A stretch of DNA of 25,066 nucleotides, taken from NCBI GenBank assembly GCA_946497905.1, contig CAMMMI010000014.1, positions 1 through 25,066 of the forward strand. The letters are read 5' to 3'. A program made the translations under genes and the position numbers. Position 1 is the stretch's first letter, and each line of letters starts with the position of its first letter. The notes under the pieces were generated by a model. The model saw only the letters and a program-made list of their open reading frames with translations, searched no databases and was not told the DNA's origin. Below, in pieces: positions 7,486-15,149 of this stretch. The stretch comes from an uncultured Clostridium sp. (lineage in GTDB: Bacteria; Bacillota; Clostridia; TANB77; CAG-508).

Positions 7486-9120
7486 TTAATAAATTACTAA
7501 TTTTCTGTTTAACTCGTCCACAGTTGTTATTCCCTTAATTACTTTATTAATTCCATCTACTATTAGTGGTCTATAATCTTGTTGTAAAGCTATTCTTCTA
7601 ATTTGTATGCTTGATTCTCCATTCATTATTGCCTCTTTAACTTCTTCTGTTAAATCTAATATTTCAAATACTCCTGTTCTATCATAATAACCTGTATTAT
7701 TACAATGTGGACATCCTATGGCGTCATATGTTTTTCCACTTAAATCAAAATCTACACCATACTTTTTACCAATTGATGCTATTATTGCTTTTTCTTCTTC
7801 GTCAAAGTCTCTTTCTCTTTTACATTCTGGGCATAATTTTCTTACTAATCTTTGAGATATTGATGTTGCTAGAGTACTTGATATATCATAATCTGATAAT
7901 CCTAGTTTTCTTAATCTTGTAATTACTTCTATACTATCAATTGTGTGTATTGTTGATAATACATAATGACCTGTTTGTCCAGCCTGTATTGCTATTTCTC
8001 CTGTTTCTGTATCTCTTATTTCTCCTACTAATATGATATCAGGGTCTTGTCTTAAAACTGTTCTTAATGATTCTGAAAATGATGCTCTATTATCTATTTC
8101 AATTTGATTTAGTCCTTTTATTCGTATTTCTACTGGGTCTTCTATTGTTGTTATATTTATTTCTGGTCTATTTAAATAATCTATTATACTATATAAACTG
8201 GTTGTTTTTCCTTCTCCTGTAGGCGCTGCAACTATTGTTAGACTATTCTTTTTATTTATACTTCTTTTTAATTGTTCTTCATTTTTAGGAAAACCTAAAT
8301 CAAATATATTTTTAATATTTTCATTTTTCTTTAATAATCTTAAAACGAATTTTTCTCCATTAACATTTGGCTGTGAAGATACACGGATATTGTAGTCATC
8401 ATATAGTAATATTCTACCATCTTGCGATTCTTGTTTTTCTTGGTGCATATTTGATATAGCTTTTAGTCTTCCTATTATTTGTTGTTGTTTTGATTTATCT
8501 ATTTTCGCTGCTGTGAATAATTCTCCATCTATTCTATATCTTATTCTAACATCTGTATCCATTGGTTCAATATGAATATCACTTGCTCTTCTATCTATTC
8601 CTGTTTTTATAATACTGTCTACTAATGTAGTTGTTGAATCATTTCTACCTGTATTTGTTAAACTCTCATCTGATGTTCCTTCCATAGATTTTAGTATTCT
8701 TTCTATATCACTTTCAAAAGTAATATAACTTTCCATTATAAGACCTTTATTTAAAAATAGTAATTTGATTGTATCCATATTTTTATCATTTACAGTATTT
8801 GCAAAACATACTTTTATTTTTCCTGATGATACTTCAAATGGTATTACTTTATTTTTCTTAGCAATATCTACAGACATATAGTCATTTAGTCTTACTTTTA
8901 TATTTCTGACATTTAATAATATTCCCTTAACACCTACTATTTCTCCTATTGCTTCTATTAATTTTTTAGGATCACATACATTTAGTATATATAATATATC
9001 TCCTATTTTTCTGTTTGGATGTTCTTTTTGATATTCTAATGCGTTTTTTATATCTATTTCAGAAACTATACCTCTTTTTACTAATTCTACCCCTATAGGT
9101 TGTCTTTTTCTAATATCCAT
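7486..9120 (-). CDS. pilB: Type IV pilus assembly ATPase PilB
   Basis: The GspE/PilB extension ATPase that powers pilin polymerisation. The 544 residues comprise an N-terminal MshEN-like domain (about 1-145), a linker rich in Ser and Thr, a second N-domain with the ASDIHIEP motif (about 179-186), Walker A APTGEGKTT (299-307), the Asp box IEDPVE (326-331), Walker B DIILVGEIRD (361-370), His box GHYVLSTIHT (384-393) and the C-terminal zinc site with CPEC (430, 433) and CPHC (470, 473). MshEN domains can bind cyclic-di-GMP; whether this one keeps the needed residues cannot be settled by eye. It lies 22 bp before pilT and 27 bp after the last minor pilin. Confidence 0.95.
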   Translation of the reverse strand: MDIRKRQPIGVELVKRGIVSEIDIKNALEYQKEHPNRKIGDILYILNVCDPKKLIEAIGEIVGVKGILLNVRNIKVRLNDYMSVDIAKKNKVIPFEVSSGKIKVCFANTVNDKNMDTIKLLFLNKGLIMESYITFESDIERILKSMEGTSDESLTNTGRNDSTTTLVDSIIKTGIDRRASDIHIEPMDTDVRIRYRIDGELFTAAKIDKSKQQQIIGRLKAISNMHQEKQESQDGRILLYDDYNIRVSSQPNVNGEKFVLRLLKKNENIKNIFDLGFPKNEEQLKRSINKKNSLTIVAAPTGEGKTTSLYSIIDYLNRPEINITTIEDPVEIRIKGLNQIEIDNRASFSESLRTVLRQDPDIILVGEIRDTETGEIAIQAGQTGHYVLSTIHTIDSIEVITRLRKLGLSDYDISSTLATSISQRLVRKLCPECKRERDFDEEEKAIIASIGKKYGVDFDLSGKTYDAIGCPHCNNTGYYDRTGVFEILDLTEEVKEAIMNGESSIQIRRIALQQDYRPLIVDGINKVIKGITTVDELNRKLVIY

Positions 9121-9147
9121 ATATAAACCTTCTTTCTTAAAATATAA

Positions 9148-9597
9148 TTATTTTTTCAATGTATATTTTATTGGATTGTTTAAATTTTTAGATTTGAAAG
9201 TAACATTTACAATATCTTTTGAATTTTCTACTGTATATTCAAAAGTACATTCTTCTACTCCTCGAGCTATTTTAACTTTATTTCTATATATACCTTTATT
9301 TTCTGATATATATGTATATTGAACTCCATTATCAAATACTATATAGCTTGTATCTATTTTTCCATCATCTTTTGTTGTTGTTTTACAATCTAGAACTTTT
9401 ATTCCTTTATAATTTACTTCCTCTGAGAAAAAAGAATTAAATTTAGTGTATTCTACCATTGGTTCAACATCTACTGAAGCAGTAGCCACATTTTTATAAA
9501 AATATCCAGAAATTACTGCTATAATTCCTATGACTATAGTTAATGCTATTACATAAATTATTAAAGATATTAAGGTTATACCCTTTTCACTTCTCAT
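9148..9597 (-). CDS. Minor pilin / pseudopilin-like protein (second of pair)
   Basis: A 149-residue protein with a type III prepilin leader, MRSEKG, cleaved before ITLISLIIYVIALTIVIG. This is followed by a long hydrophobic helix (about residues 6-32) and a beta-rich globular part (YIVFDNGVQYTYISENKG and similar). The +5 residue after the cleavage site is Ser, not the conserved Glu. Its ATG is one base after the stop codon of the preceding gene, and its ribosome binding site (AAAGGAAG) lies inside that gene, so translation is probably coupled. It is likely a minor pilin for tip or priming complexes, by position just before pilB. Exact equivalence to PilE, PilV, PilW or PilX is not determinable. 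Confidence 0.8.
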   Translation of the reverse strand: MRSEKGITLISLIIYVIALTIVIGIIAVISGYFYKNVATASVDVEPMVEYTKFNSFFSEEVNYKGIKVLDCKTTTKDDGKIDTSYIVFDNGVQYTYISENKGIYRNKVKIARGVEECTFEYTVENSKDIVNVTFKSKNLNNPIKYTLKK

Positions 9598-9598
9598 A

Positions 9599-10033
9599 TT
9601 AACTTCCTTTCGTTTTTACTGTTGAAAGTTCTACAGTTTGAGTTTCATTATTAAATTTATAACTTATCTTAACAGTTATTGTCTTTACATAGTCTTGTTT
9701 TTTACCATCCCTTGTTAAAGCATAATCTTCAACAGTTATAGTTTTATAATATTCTGTATCTTCCATTACTCCTGATTCATTTTCTACTTGAACATTTCCT
9801 TCTTCTAAAATATCAACTTGTGCATTTCCCATTCCTAAGTATTCATCAAAATTTGAATTTTTTACTTTTTCTATTTCTGATATTGCATAATATGTTGCTT
9901 GTGATTTTCTTTCTAATTCTTTTGATGAATTATTATATTGAAAAAATAGCACTGCTAATATTGATACAAATATGAATATTAATATTATGGCTATAGAGAC
10001 ATCTATAGCAGTAAATCCTTTTTCCGATTTCAT
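9599..10033 (-). CDS. Minor pilin / pseudopilin-like protein (first of pair)
   Basis: A 144-residue prepilin-like protein with leader MKSEKG, cleaved before FTAIDVSIAIILIFIFVSIL, then a hydrophobic helix and a region predicted to mix helix and beta strands (SSKELERKSQATYYAISEIE). It resembles PilV/GspI-type minor pilins in the Phe+1 and the SEIEKVKN stretch after the helix. The +5 position is Asp rather than Glu, the only acidic +5 among the four pilin-like proteins here. A GAGGAG site precedes the ATG. It overlaps functionally with the next gene (1-bp gap) and follows the prepilin peptidase gene by 16 bp. Confidence 0.8.
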   Translation of the reverse strand: MKSEKGFTAIDVSIAIILIFIFVSILAVLFFQYNNSSKELERKSQATYYAISEIEKVKNSNFDEYLGMGNAQVDILEEGNVQVENESGVMEDTEYYKTITVEDYALTRDGKKQDYVKTITVKISYKFNNETQTVELSTVKTKGS

Positions 10034-10049
10034 TTATATTATATCTCCT

Positions 10050-10865
10050 CTATATAATGAATTTTACATATGTTAATATTATTAATAGTAATAAAATATT
10101 TATAACTCCTAAGTAAAATCCTATACTTATGTTTCTAGCTAATTGTTTATCTGACTTTTTGCTTTTTGATATTCTATTTTTTACTTTTTCTATTATTAAA
10201 TATATAGCTATTGCTATTAAAGTAGTTATTATGGTATTAAATACTATATATTCGCTTGTAAAAATTGTCATTGTTATAATACATAATAATATTGAATTTA
10301 AATAAGTACTTTTTGCATATCTTTTTAGTGTGATTGTATCAAATATTAATATTATTATGTATGCTATCAAATATATAACATATCTATATATATTAGCTCC
10401 TTCTACTATGCATAGATATATCATATACATAATAGATATAACAATACCATATATAGTTACTGATTTTTCTATTTTTCTATTCTCTCTGTCTATCCCTACC
10501 ATTAATATTATAAATGTTAAATATAATATTATAAATGCATATTCCATTATTGATAATATTGATAGTGTTTCAAAATTAAAGTTGTTTAAATATGCTATTG
10601 CAACAAATAATATACCTGATAATATTTCTATTATTAGATACCTTGGTCTTATTTTTTCTTTACAATATCTGCATTTTCCTAATAGAAAAATATAACTAAA
10701 TATTGGAATTAGGTCTAATAATCCTAATTTGTGATTACAATTAGGACAATATGAATGTGTATGTGTTATATCTTGCTTTTTTGGAATTCTATATATTGCT
10801 AGTGTATAAAAACTTCCAAATAATGCTCCTATTATGAATATCAATATATAAAATAGTGTTTCCAT
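10050..10865 (-). CDS. pilD: Prepilin peptidase (PilD/TadV-like, A24)
   Basis: A membrane aspartyl protease that cuts the short leader from prepilins and usually N-methylates them. With the ATG at 10865 (GGGAG site upstream) it has 271 residues. It starts METLFYILIFIIGALFGSF and has the cytoplasmic zinc loop with CPNC (Cys40, 43) and CRYC (Cys65, 68), the motif IRPRYLIIE, about seven further membrane segments, and the first catalytic Asp in GIDRENRKI (Asp126). The expected second GxGD motif is not visible; the best candidate is Asp176 in LIFDTITLKR. A longer start at 10901 would begin inside a hairpin and lacks a ribosome site. It lies between the paired major pilins and the minor pilins. Confidence 0.88.
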   Translation of the reverse strand: METLFYILIFIIGALFGSFYTLAIYRIPKKQDITHTHSYCPNCNHKLGLLDLIPIFSYIFLLGKCRYCKEKIRPRYLIIEILSGILFVAIAYLNNFNFETLSILSIMEYAFIILYLTFIILMVGIDRENRKIEKSVTIYGIVISIMYMIYLCIVEGANIYRYVIYLIAYIIILIFDTITLKRYAKSTYLNSILLCIITMTIFTSEYIVFNTIITTLIAIAIYLIIEKVKNRISKSKKSDKQLARNISIGFYLGVINILLLLIILTYVKFII

Positions 10866-10890
10866 TGTTTCTCCCTTTTTTATAATTTTA

Positions 10891-10917
10891 GCCATACACA
10901 CATAGTGTGCGTATGGC
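10891..10917. other. Hairpin between pilins and prepilin peptidase
   Basis: An 11-bp stem with one G-U pair (10891-10901 with 10907-10917) around a 5-base loop lies in the 92-bp gap after the second pilin gene. On the minus strand, the operon's direction, no T-run follows, so it is better read as an mRNA stability or processing hairpin or leaky attenuator than as a full terminator. It could raise pilin transcript levels over downstream genes (inference). Confidence 0.55.
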
Positions 10918-10957
10918 TTTTTATATTGTTTATACTAGTATATTTGTTATGCTAATT

Positions 10958-11467
10958 TTAGCTGTTTGCTTTTGCTTCTGTAACTTTATAAGGTGTTGCA
11001 CTTAAATCTATTGTTCCTGTTATAGGATCTGGTGTTGCATCTGTAGTATCTACTCCAACTTCTGTTGTTGAGTTATAATATGATAATGTTAAAATACCTG
11101 TATCTGAATCAAATGCATATACATATTTTTTATCATTAGCTTCTGCTTCTATATCAGTAACACTATCGTCTCCAAATCCATCTAATTTTAAAGATGCCTT
11201 TATCTCTGCTTGTAGTACATCGCTTTCAACTGGTTCCCAGTTTTGTTCTGTAACCTGTTGATCAAAAATTTCTGCTTTTACTGCATTTAATGCTAAGTTT
11301 ATTCTTTCAACTGCTTCTGCTTCATTTGTAGCACTTCTTGAAGATGTTGCTTTATTTAAAATTCCATTTTCTCCTGTTAACATTGCTATTGATACTCCTG
11401 CTAATATCAATAATACTATAATTGTAATAACAAGAGCTATTAAAGTAATACCTTTTTGATTTTTCAT
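10958..11467 (-). CDS. Type IV pilin-like protein (paralogue 2 of tandem pair)
   Basis: A 169-residue prepilin with leader MKNQKG, cleaved before ITLIALVITIIVLLILAG. After the hydrophobic helix come the MLTGENGILNKA block and an Ala/Glu-rich helix (SATNEAEAVERINLALNAVK), then a beta-rich C-domain ending VTEAKANS. Its first 82 or so residues are almost identical to the next upstream pilin, while the C-domains diverge with several gaps. The +5 residue is Ala, not Glu. A TAGGAGG site precedes the ATG. It is probably a major pilin by tandem duplication and by position after the PilMNOP genes; which of the two dominates is unknown. Confidence 0.88.
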   Translation of the reverse strand: MKNQKGITLIALVITIIVLLILAGVSIAMLTGENGILNKATSSRSATNEAEAVERINLALNAVKAEIFDQQVTEQNWEPVESDVLQAEIKASLKLDGFGDDSVTDIEAEANDKKYVYAFDSDTGILTLSYYNSTTEVGVDTTDATPDPITGTIDLSATPYKVTEAKANS

Positions 11468-11511
11468 CTTTTTCCTCCTATAATTTTATTATAATAATCT
11501 TAAAATTTCTA

Positions 11512-12012
11512 TTATTTAGCTTCAGTTACTGTATATGGTGATTTTGATAAATCAATTGTTCCTTTTATTGGTTCAACAAGTGGTGTAGTTCCTGTTGTAT
11601 TCATTCCAACTTCTGTTGTTTTACTAAAATATGATAAAGTTAGAGTAGTTCCACTTAAACTGTATACATATTTTCCATTATTAGTATCATCTGTAATAGT
11701 AGTAACTGGTTCTGTACCAAATCCATCTAACTTTAAAGAATCTTTTATTTCTTGTTTCAGATTGCTACCATCTAATGGTTTCCAATTTTGTTCCGTAACT
11801 TGTTGATCATAAATTTCTGCCTTTACTGCATTTAATGCTAAATTTATTCTTTCTACTGCTTCTGCTTCGTTTGTAGCACTTCTTGAAGATGTTGCTTTAT
11901 TTAGTATTCCATTTTCTCCTGTTAGCATTGCTATTGATACACCTGCTAATATTAATAATACTATGATTGTTATAACTAAAGCAATTAAAGTAATACCTCT
12001 TTGGTTTTTCAT
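11512..12012 (-). CDS. Type IV pilin-like protein (paralogue 1 of tandem pair)
   Basis: A 166-residue prepilin with leader MKNQRG before ITLIALVITIIVLLILAG. Its N-terminal helix and the following SATNEAEAVERINLALNAVK region are shared with the downstream paralogue. The C-domain (SLKLDGFG, YVYSLSGTTLTLSYFSKTTE, GTIDLSKSPYTVTEAK) is related but clearly diverged. It has no cysteine pair of the Gram-negative D-region type, and +5 is Ala rather than Glu. The ribosome site AAGGAGGGAG is the strongest in the operon, fitting a highly expressed subunit. It lies 44 bp before paralogue 2 and 86 bp after the PilP-like gene. Confidence 0.88.
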   Translation of the reverse strand: MKNQRGITLIALVITIIVLLILAGVSIAMLTGENGILNKATSSRSATNEAEAVERINLALNAVKAEIYDQQVTEQNWKPLDGSNLKQEIKDSLKLDGFGTEPVTTITDDTNNGKYVYSLSGTTLTLSYFSKTTEVGMNTTGTTPLVEPIKGTIDLSKSPYTVTEAK

Positions 12013-12098
12013 AATATCTCCCTCCTTTTCTTTTGCAAATTTAATATATTTTTGTGATATATTTATAAGATATAAATATAACGTTAATAACTAATTAA

Positions 12099-12551
12099 TT
12101 ATTTTGTTCCCTTATCAGGATAATAGCCATTACTATTAGTTGTATTCGAATTATCTGTTGAAGTATTTTCATTTCCTGAATTTGAAGAACTAGAATTATT
12201 CGAATTTGTTGTATTGCTTGTTCCTCCACTAGAGCTATTTCCATTTTGTGTTTGTTCTCCAGCTTGTGCCGTTATATCTGAAAAAGGATTTGCTTTTCCT
12301 GCTTGGTATTCTTGAATTCTTTTATAATTATTCAAATCTTCTGACTGTACCTCATAAGTATATATAACAGGTTCTACTGTATCCTCTTGTGAAATTTCTT
12401 TTTGAATCTCTTCTGGAGTAGTATAAGAAACTTCTTCAGGAATAACCTTTGCTATCGGAACATAGTCATATAACAAAATTCCTAATATTAATATTATTGC
12501 TAAACATAATAGCAAAATTATTATTATTTCCCTTAAAATTGTTTTTGTCAT
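12099..12551 (-). CDS. Putative PilP-like alignment protein with Asn/Ser-rich tail
   Basis: I do not recognise a named family with certainty. The 150-residue product has one N-terminal membrane segment (about residues 8-30, EIIIILLLCLAIILILGILL), then an acidic extracytoplasmic region with TTPEEIQKEISQ and YTYEVQSEDLNNYKR, then YQAGKANPFSD. The last recalls the (G-R/K)-x-(D/N)-P-F motif at which PilP proteins start their folded part. The final 60 or so residues are almost only Asn, Ser, Thr and Gly. Position directly after PilO and before the pilins is where pilP lies in classical pilMNOP operons. PilP function is inference from position, topology and this motif; the usual beta-sandwich domain appears to be missing. 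Confidence 0.6.
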   Translation of the reverse strand: MTKTILREIIIILLLCLAIILILGILLYDYVPIAKVIPEEVSYTTPEEIQKEISQEDTVEPVIYTYEVQSEDLNNYKRIQEYQAGKANPFSDITAQAGEQTQNGNSSSGGTSNTTNSNNSSSSNSGNENTSTDNSNTTNSNGYYPDKGTK

Positions 12552-12596
12552 AATAAACTCCTTTGCTTATTATTTATTTTAATTTACCATTTAATT

Positions 12597-13391
12597 TTAT
12601 TGTGTGTTTGTATTATTAGATGTATTAGTATCATTTGTTGTATTTGTATTATTTGTGGTGTTTGTACTATTGCTTGAATTAGAACTATTTGTATTAGTAG
12701 TATTATTTGTGTTATTTGTTGTATTTGTATTTTCTTCATTTTCTGTATCTTCTGTGTTTTCTGTTGTAGTTACTATTACTGGTATTTTTTCTATCATTGG
12801 TATATTTTTGCATGTGAATGTCGCTTGTAAATTTGTTGTTGAAGTACCTGGTTTTAATTTAAATTGTTCTATTCTAAATCCTAAGTCTTGGTCATTTTCA
12901 ATATCTGATACAAAACTTGTTATTGCTACATAACTTCCTGTTACAGTAAAGTTAAAATCATATAGATAAATTTTTTCATTTGTACCTAACTGTAACTCTA
13001 TTCCATCGCCAACAACATCTATTTTTAAATTTGCACCTTCACTAGTTGCATGTCTTCCTAATTCTACTAATAACCTTTCATAATTATATCTTTGGAATTG
13101 ACTTGCTATTTGTAAATCTGCTCCATCAGATGATATTGATAAACTTTGATATTCTTGTTTTTTTGCTTCTAATTCTCTTGCGTCCTTTTCTAAAGTCTGT
13201 AAATTTTCTTTATATTCTGTAGTAGCTAATTTAGTTGCTTCTTGTATTTTTTCGTCTAGCTCATCATTTCTGTCTCTCATTCCATAATAACCTAGTATTT
13301 CTACTCTTCCTATGCTAATGCCATTAATTACAATAAATATAGAAAGCGCAACAAGTAATGCAATTAATATTAACATTAATAATTTTTTCAT
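12597..13391 (-). CDS. pilO: PilO-like type IV pilus alignment protein
   Basis: A bitopic inner-membrane protein with one N-terminal segment (LLMLILIALLVALSIFIVI, residues 4-22), then a long coiled coil (about 35-85: RNDELDEKIQEATKLATTEY and onward), then a ferredoxin-like domain with the PilO pattern YERLLVELGRHATSEGANLK and VTGSYVAITSFVSDIEND. The last 50 or so residues are nearly pure Asn/Thr/Ser. PilO pairs with PilN to align the pilus machine between ATPase ring and cell surface. Its ATG overlaps the PilMN stop by 4 bases (ATGA), indicating translational coupling. The 264-residue length is above the usual 200 because of the tail. Confidence 0.82.
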   Translation of the reverse strand: MKKLLMLILIALLVALSIFIVINGISIGRVEILGYYGMRDRNDELDEKIQEATKLATTEYKENLQTLEKDARELEAKKQEYQSLSISSDGADLQIASQFQRYNYERLLVELGRHATSEGANLKIDVVGDGIELQLGTNEKIYLYDFNFTVTGSYVAITSFVSDIENDQDLGFRIEQFKLKPGTSTTNLQATFTCKNIPMIEKIPVIVTTTENTEDTENEENTNTTNNTNNTTNTNSSNSSNSTNTTNNTNTTNDTNTSNNTNTQ

Positions 13392-15007
13392 GGCAATTCT
13401 CCTTCTATTTTTATTGTTACAATATCTCCTTCTTTTTGTCCGGCTGTAGATATTACATCTTGTAATATTACCTCATTTTTAAGTGTTGCAATAAAGAAAC
13501 CTAATTGTTCATATTTTGTAGATTTAGCTTCCATTACTATATGTCTATTTGTTGTATTTTCAATTGATGTTATTTGTACATTAGTAGGAATAGATGCCAT
13601 AATTTGATTTAATAAATTTGGTATTGCATTTCTTGTACTATTTCTCTCTGATGAATTATTACTAAATGATTCTATATTCTCTATTATTGTTTCATATTCA
13701 TTTGTTTTAGATTTTATACTTTGGTCATCTTTACCTATTTTTGATATTTGAGCATTTGTATTATCAATTGATTTTTGTGCTTCTTTTTGTTTATTATTCA
13801 TAGCACTAGCTAAAGCTCCTGAAAATATGCTATAAATCATTATTAATAGCACCATAAATATGCATACTCTAACTAATCCTATTTCCGTTTTATCTAACTT
13901 TTGTCCTAAATCCCATGTAAAAAATCCACCTTGATTTTTACGTTCTTTTTTTGTTTTTTCTGGTGAAACTTCTATTTTTAACCAATCTGGTACTTTATCT
14001 CCAAAAGTTTGGTGTTTAAAATTAATTCCTGAAATACCTTCACCTAATCCCATTAAGGCTAGCGAAATAGCTGAATTTACTTCTATATAATCTTTTATAT
14101 TAATTGCTTTTGTATTTTTTATAAAATATGGTCTTAATATTTCACAATTGGTGTCTAACAAATATTCTTGAAAATATAAGTCTATATTATTAATTAAAGC
14201 CCCTGTTCCTGTAATATATACTTTTCCAATTTTTTCTGTAACTTCATTTATTTTTTTTCTTACTACTCCTAAAATATTATATAATGTAGGAATTATATCT
14301 TCCAAATAACTTTGTTCTGTTTCTTGTAGATTTTTCCCTTCTGAAGTATATATAGTAGTATCTTTGCAAATTTCATATGCTTTTGAATATGAATTTTCTT
14401 TTAAATTTATCTTTGCTAATATTTCTCTACTACCTTCTTCGAATTTCTCTATATTATAAACTTTATTATTAATGATTGTTGTTATTGTAGTTTCATCTTC
14501 AATATTTACAATCATATAATTTTCGTCTTCTTGATTAGCAAGCAAATTTGGTATTGACATAGATATAGGAGAAACATTTGACAATTTGTATCCACTTATT
14601 TGCTTTACTCTATTTTCTAGTTCTATCTTGTTTTCAGCTATATGGATAACTTTTATTTTGTCCTTGTCTAGACCATTATCACAAATCGCATACCTAGTTT
14701 CAAATGCATTTGGATTATACCCTCTATCTACACAATAAGACTCAAATTCTGTTTTTATTGCTTTTTGCAAATCTTGTTTTGTAAGCAAAGCAAACATGTC
14801 ATAGTAATTATATATTTCTTGCGATAAATTGATACTTATAGGTGTTTTTTGGCTGTACGTTTCTTGTATTACTTGTTCTATAGCTTTTTCTAGATTATCA
14901 TAGAATTTTATTCCAAAAGTCTCAACTTTTTTTTCGTCTTTGTCTTTTGAAACTTTGGCATATTTTATTAAATTGTCTTCTATATATAGTCCTAAACAAT
15001 CTGACAT
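13388..15007 (-). CDS. PilM-PilN fusion, type IV pilus assembly
   Basis: A 539-residue fusion of two normally separate proteins. Residues 1 to about 335 look like PilM, an actin-like ATPase that binds the PilN tail: a divergent N-terminal loop (GLYIEDNLIKYAKVSK), the NIEDETTITTIINNKVYNIE segment and VYITGTGALINNIDLYFQEY. A linker of about 40 residues leads to one membrane helix (VRVCIFMVLLIMIYSIFSGA, starting at 379), a coiled coil and a C-terminal PilN domain (LLNQIMASIPTNVQITSIEN). PilMN ties the cytoplasmic ATPase side to PilO. It is the first gene of the operon; its AAAGGAG site lies 6 bases before ATG. No stop or frameshift lies in the junction, so the fusion appears genuine. Confidence 0.85.
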   Translation of the reverse strand: MSDCLGLYIEDNLIKYAKVSKDKDEKKVETFGIKFYDNLEKAIEQVIQETYSQKTPISINLSQEIYNYYDMFALLTKQDLQKAIKTEFESYCVDRGYNPNAFETRYAICDNGLDKDKIKVIHIAENKIELENRVKQISGYKLSNVSPISMSIPNLLANQEDENYMIVNIEDETTITTIINNKVYNIEKFEEGSREILAKINLKENSYSKAYEICKDTTIYTSEGKNLQETEQSYLEDIIPTLYNILGVVRKKINEVTEKIGKVYITGTGALINNIDLYFQEYLLDTNCEILRPYFIKNTKAINIKDYIEVNSAISLALMGLGEGISGINFKHQTFGDKVPDWLKIEVSPEKTKKERKNQGGFFTWDLGQKLDKTEIGLVRVCIFMVLLIMIYSIFSGALASAMNNKQKEAQKSIDNTNAQISKIGKDDQSIKSKTNEYETIIENIESFSNNSSERNSTRNAIPNLLNQIMASIPTNVQITSIENTTNRHIVMEAKSTKYEQLGFFIATLKNEVILQDVISTAGQKEGDIVTIKIEGELP

Positions 15008-15111
15008 TTTTTTCTCCTTTTATTTTTTATATTTCTATTTTTTACACTTTTCAAAAAATAATACTTGCATAAATTTACAATATAATTTTAAAAATCACAA
15101 TATCTACTTAT

Positions 15112-15139
15112 ATTTTATAATTATTTATAAAAAAGTCAA
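15112..15139 (-). promoter_or_regulatory. Likely sigma-A promoter of the pilus operon
   Basis: The minus strand reads TTGACT (complement of 15134-15139), a 16-base spacer and TAAAAT (complement of 15112-15117). Transcription would begin near 15105, giving a leader of about 100 nt before pilMN. The -35 is good; the -10 is one of several overlapping AT-rich options. I see no riboswitch-like fold in the leader. Confidence 0.6.
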
Positions 15140-15149
15140 TACATTTAAT

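Noticed and set aside
12604..12933. Plus-strand ORF rich in Val, Phe and Leu
   Set aside because: Antisense of the Asn/Thr-rich tail of the PilO-like gene; repetitive composition explains the open frame.
15008..15110. Cyclic-di-GMP riboswitch in the pilus operon leader, as known in some clostridial pilus operons
   Set aside because: The leader is only about 100 nt, very AT-rich, and shows no paired G+C-rich helices or conserved riboswitch core.
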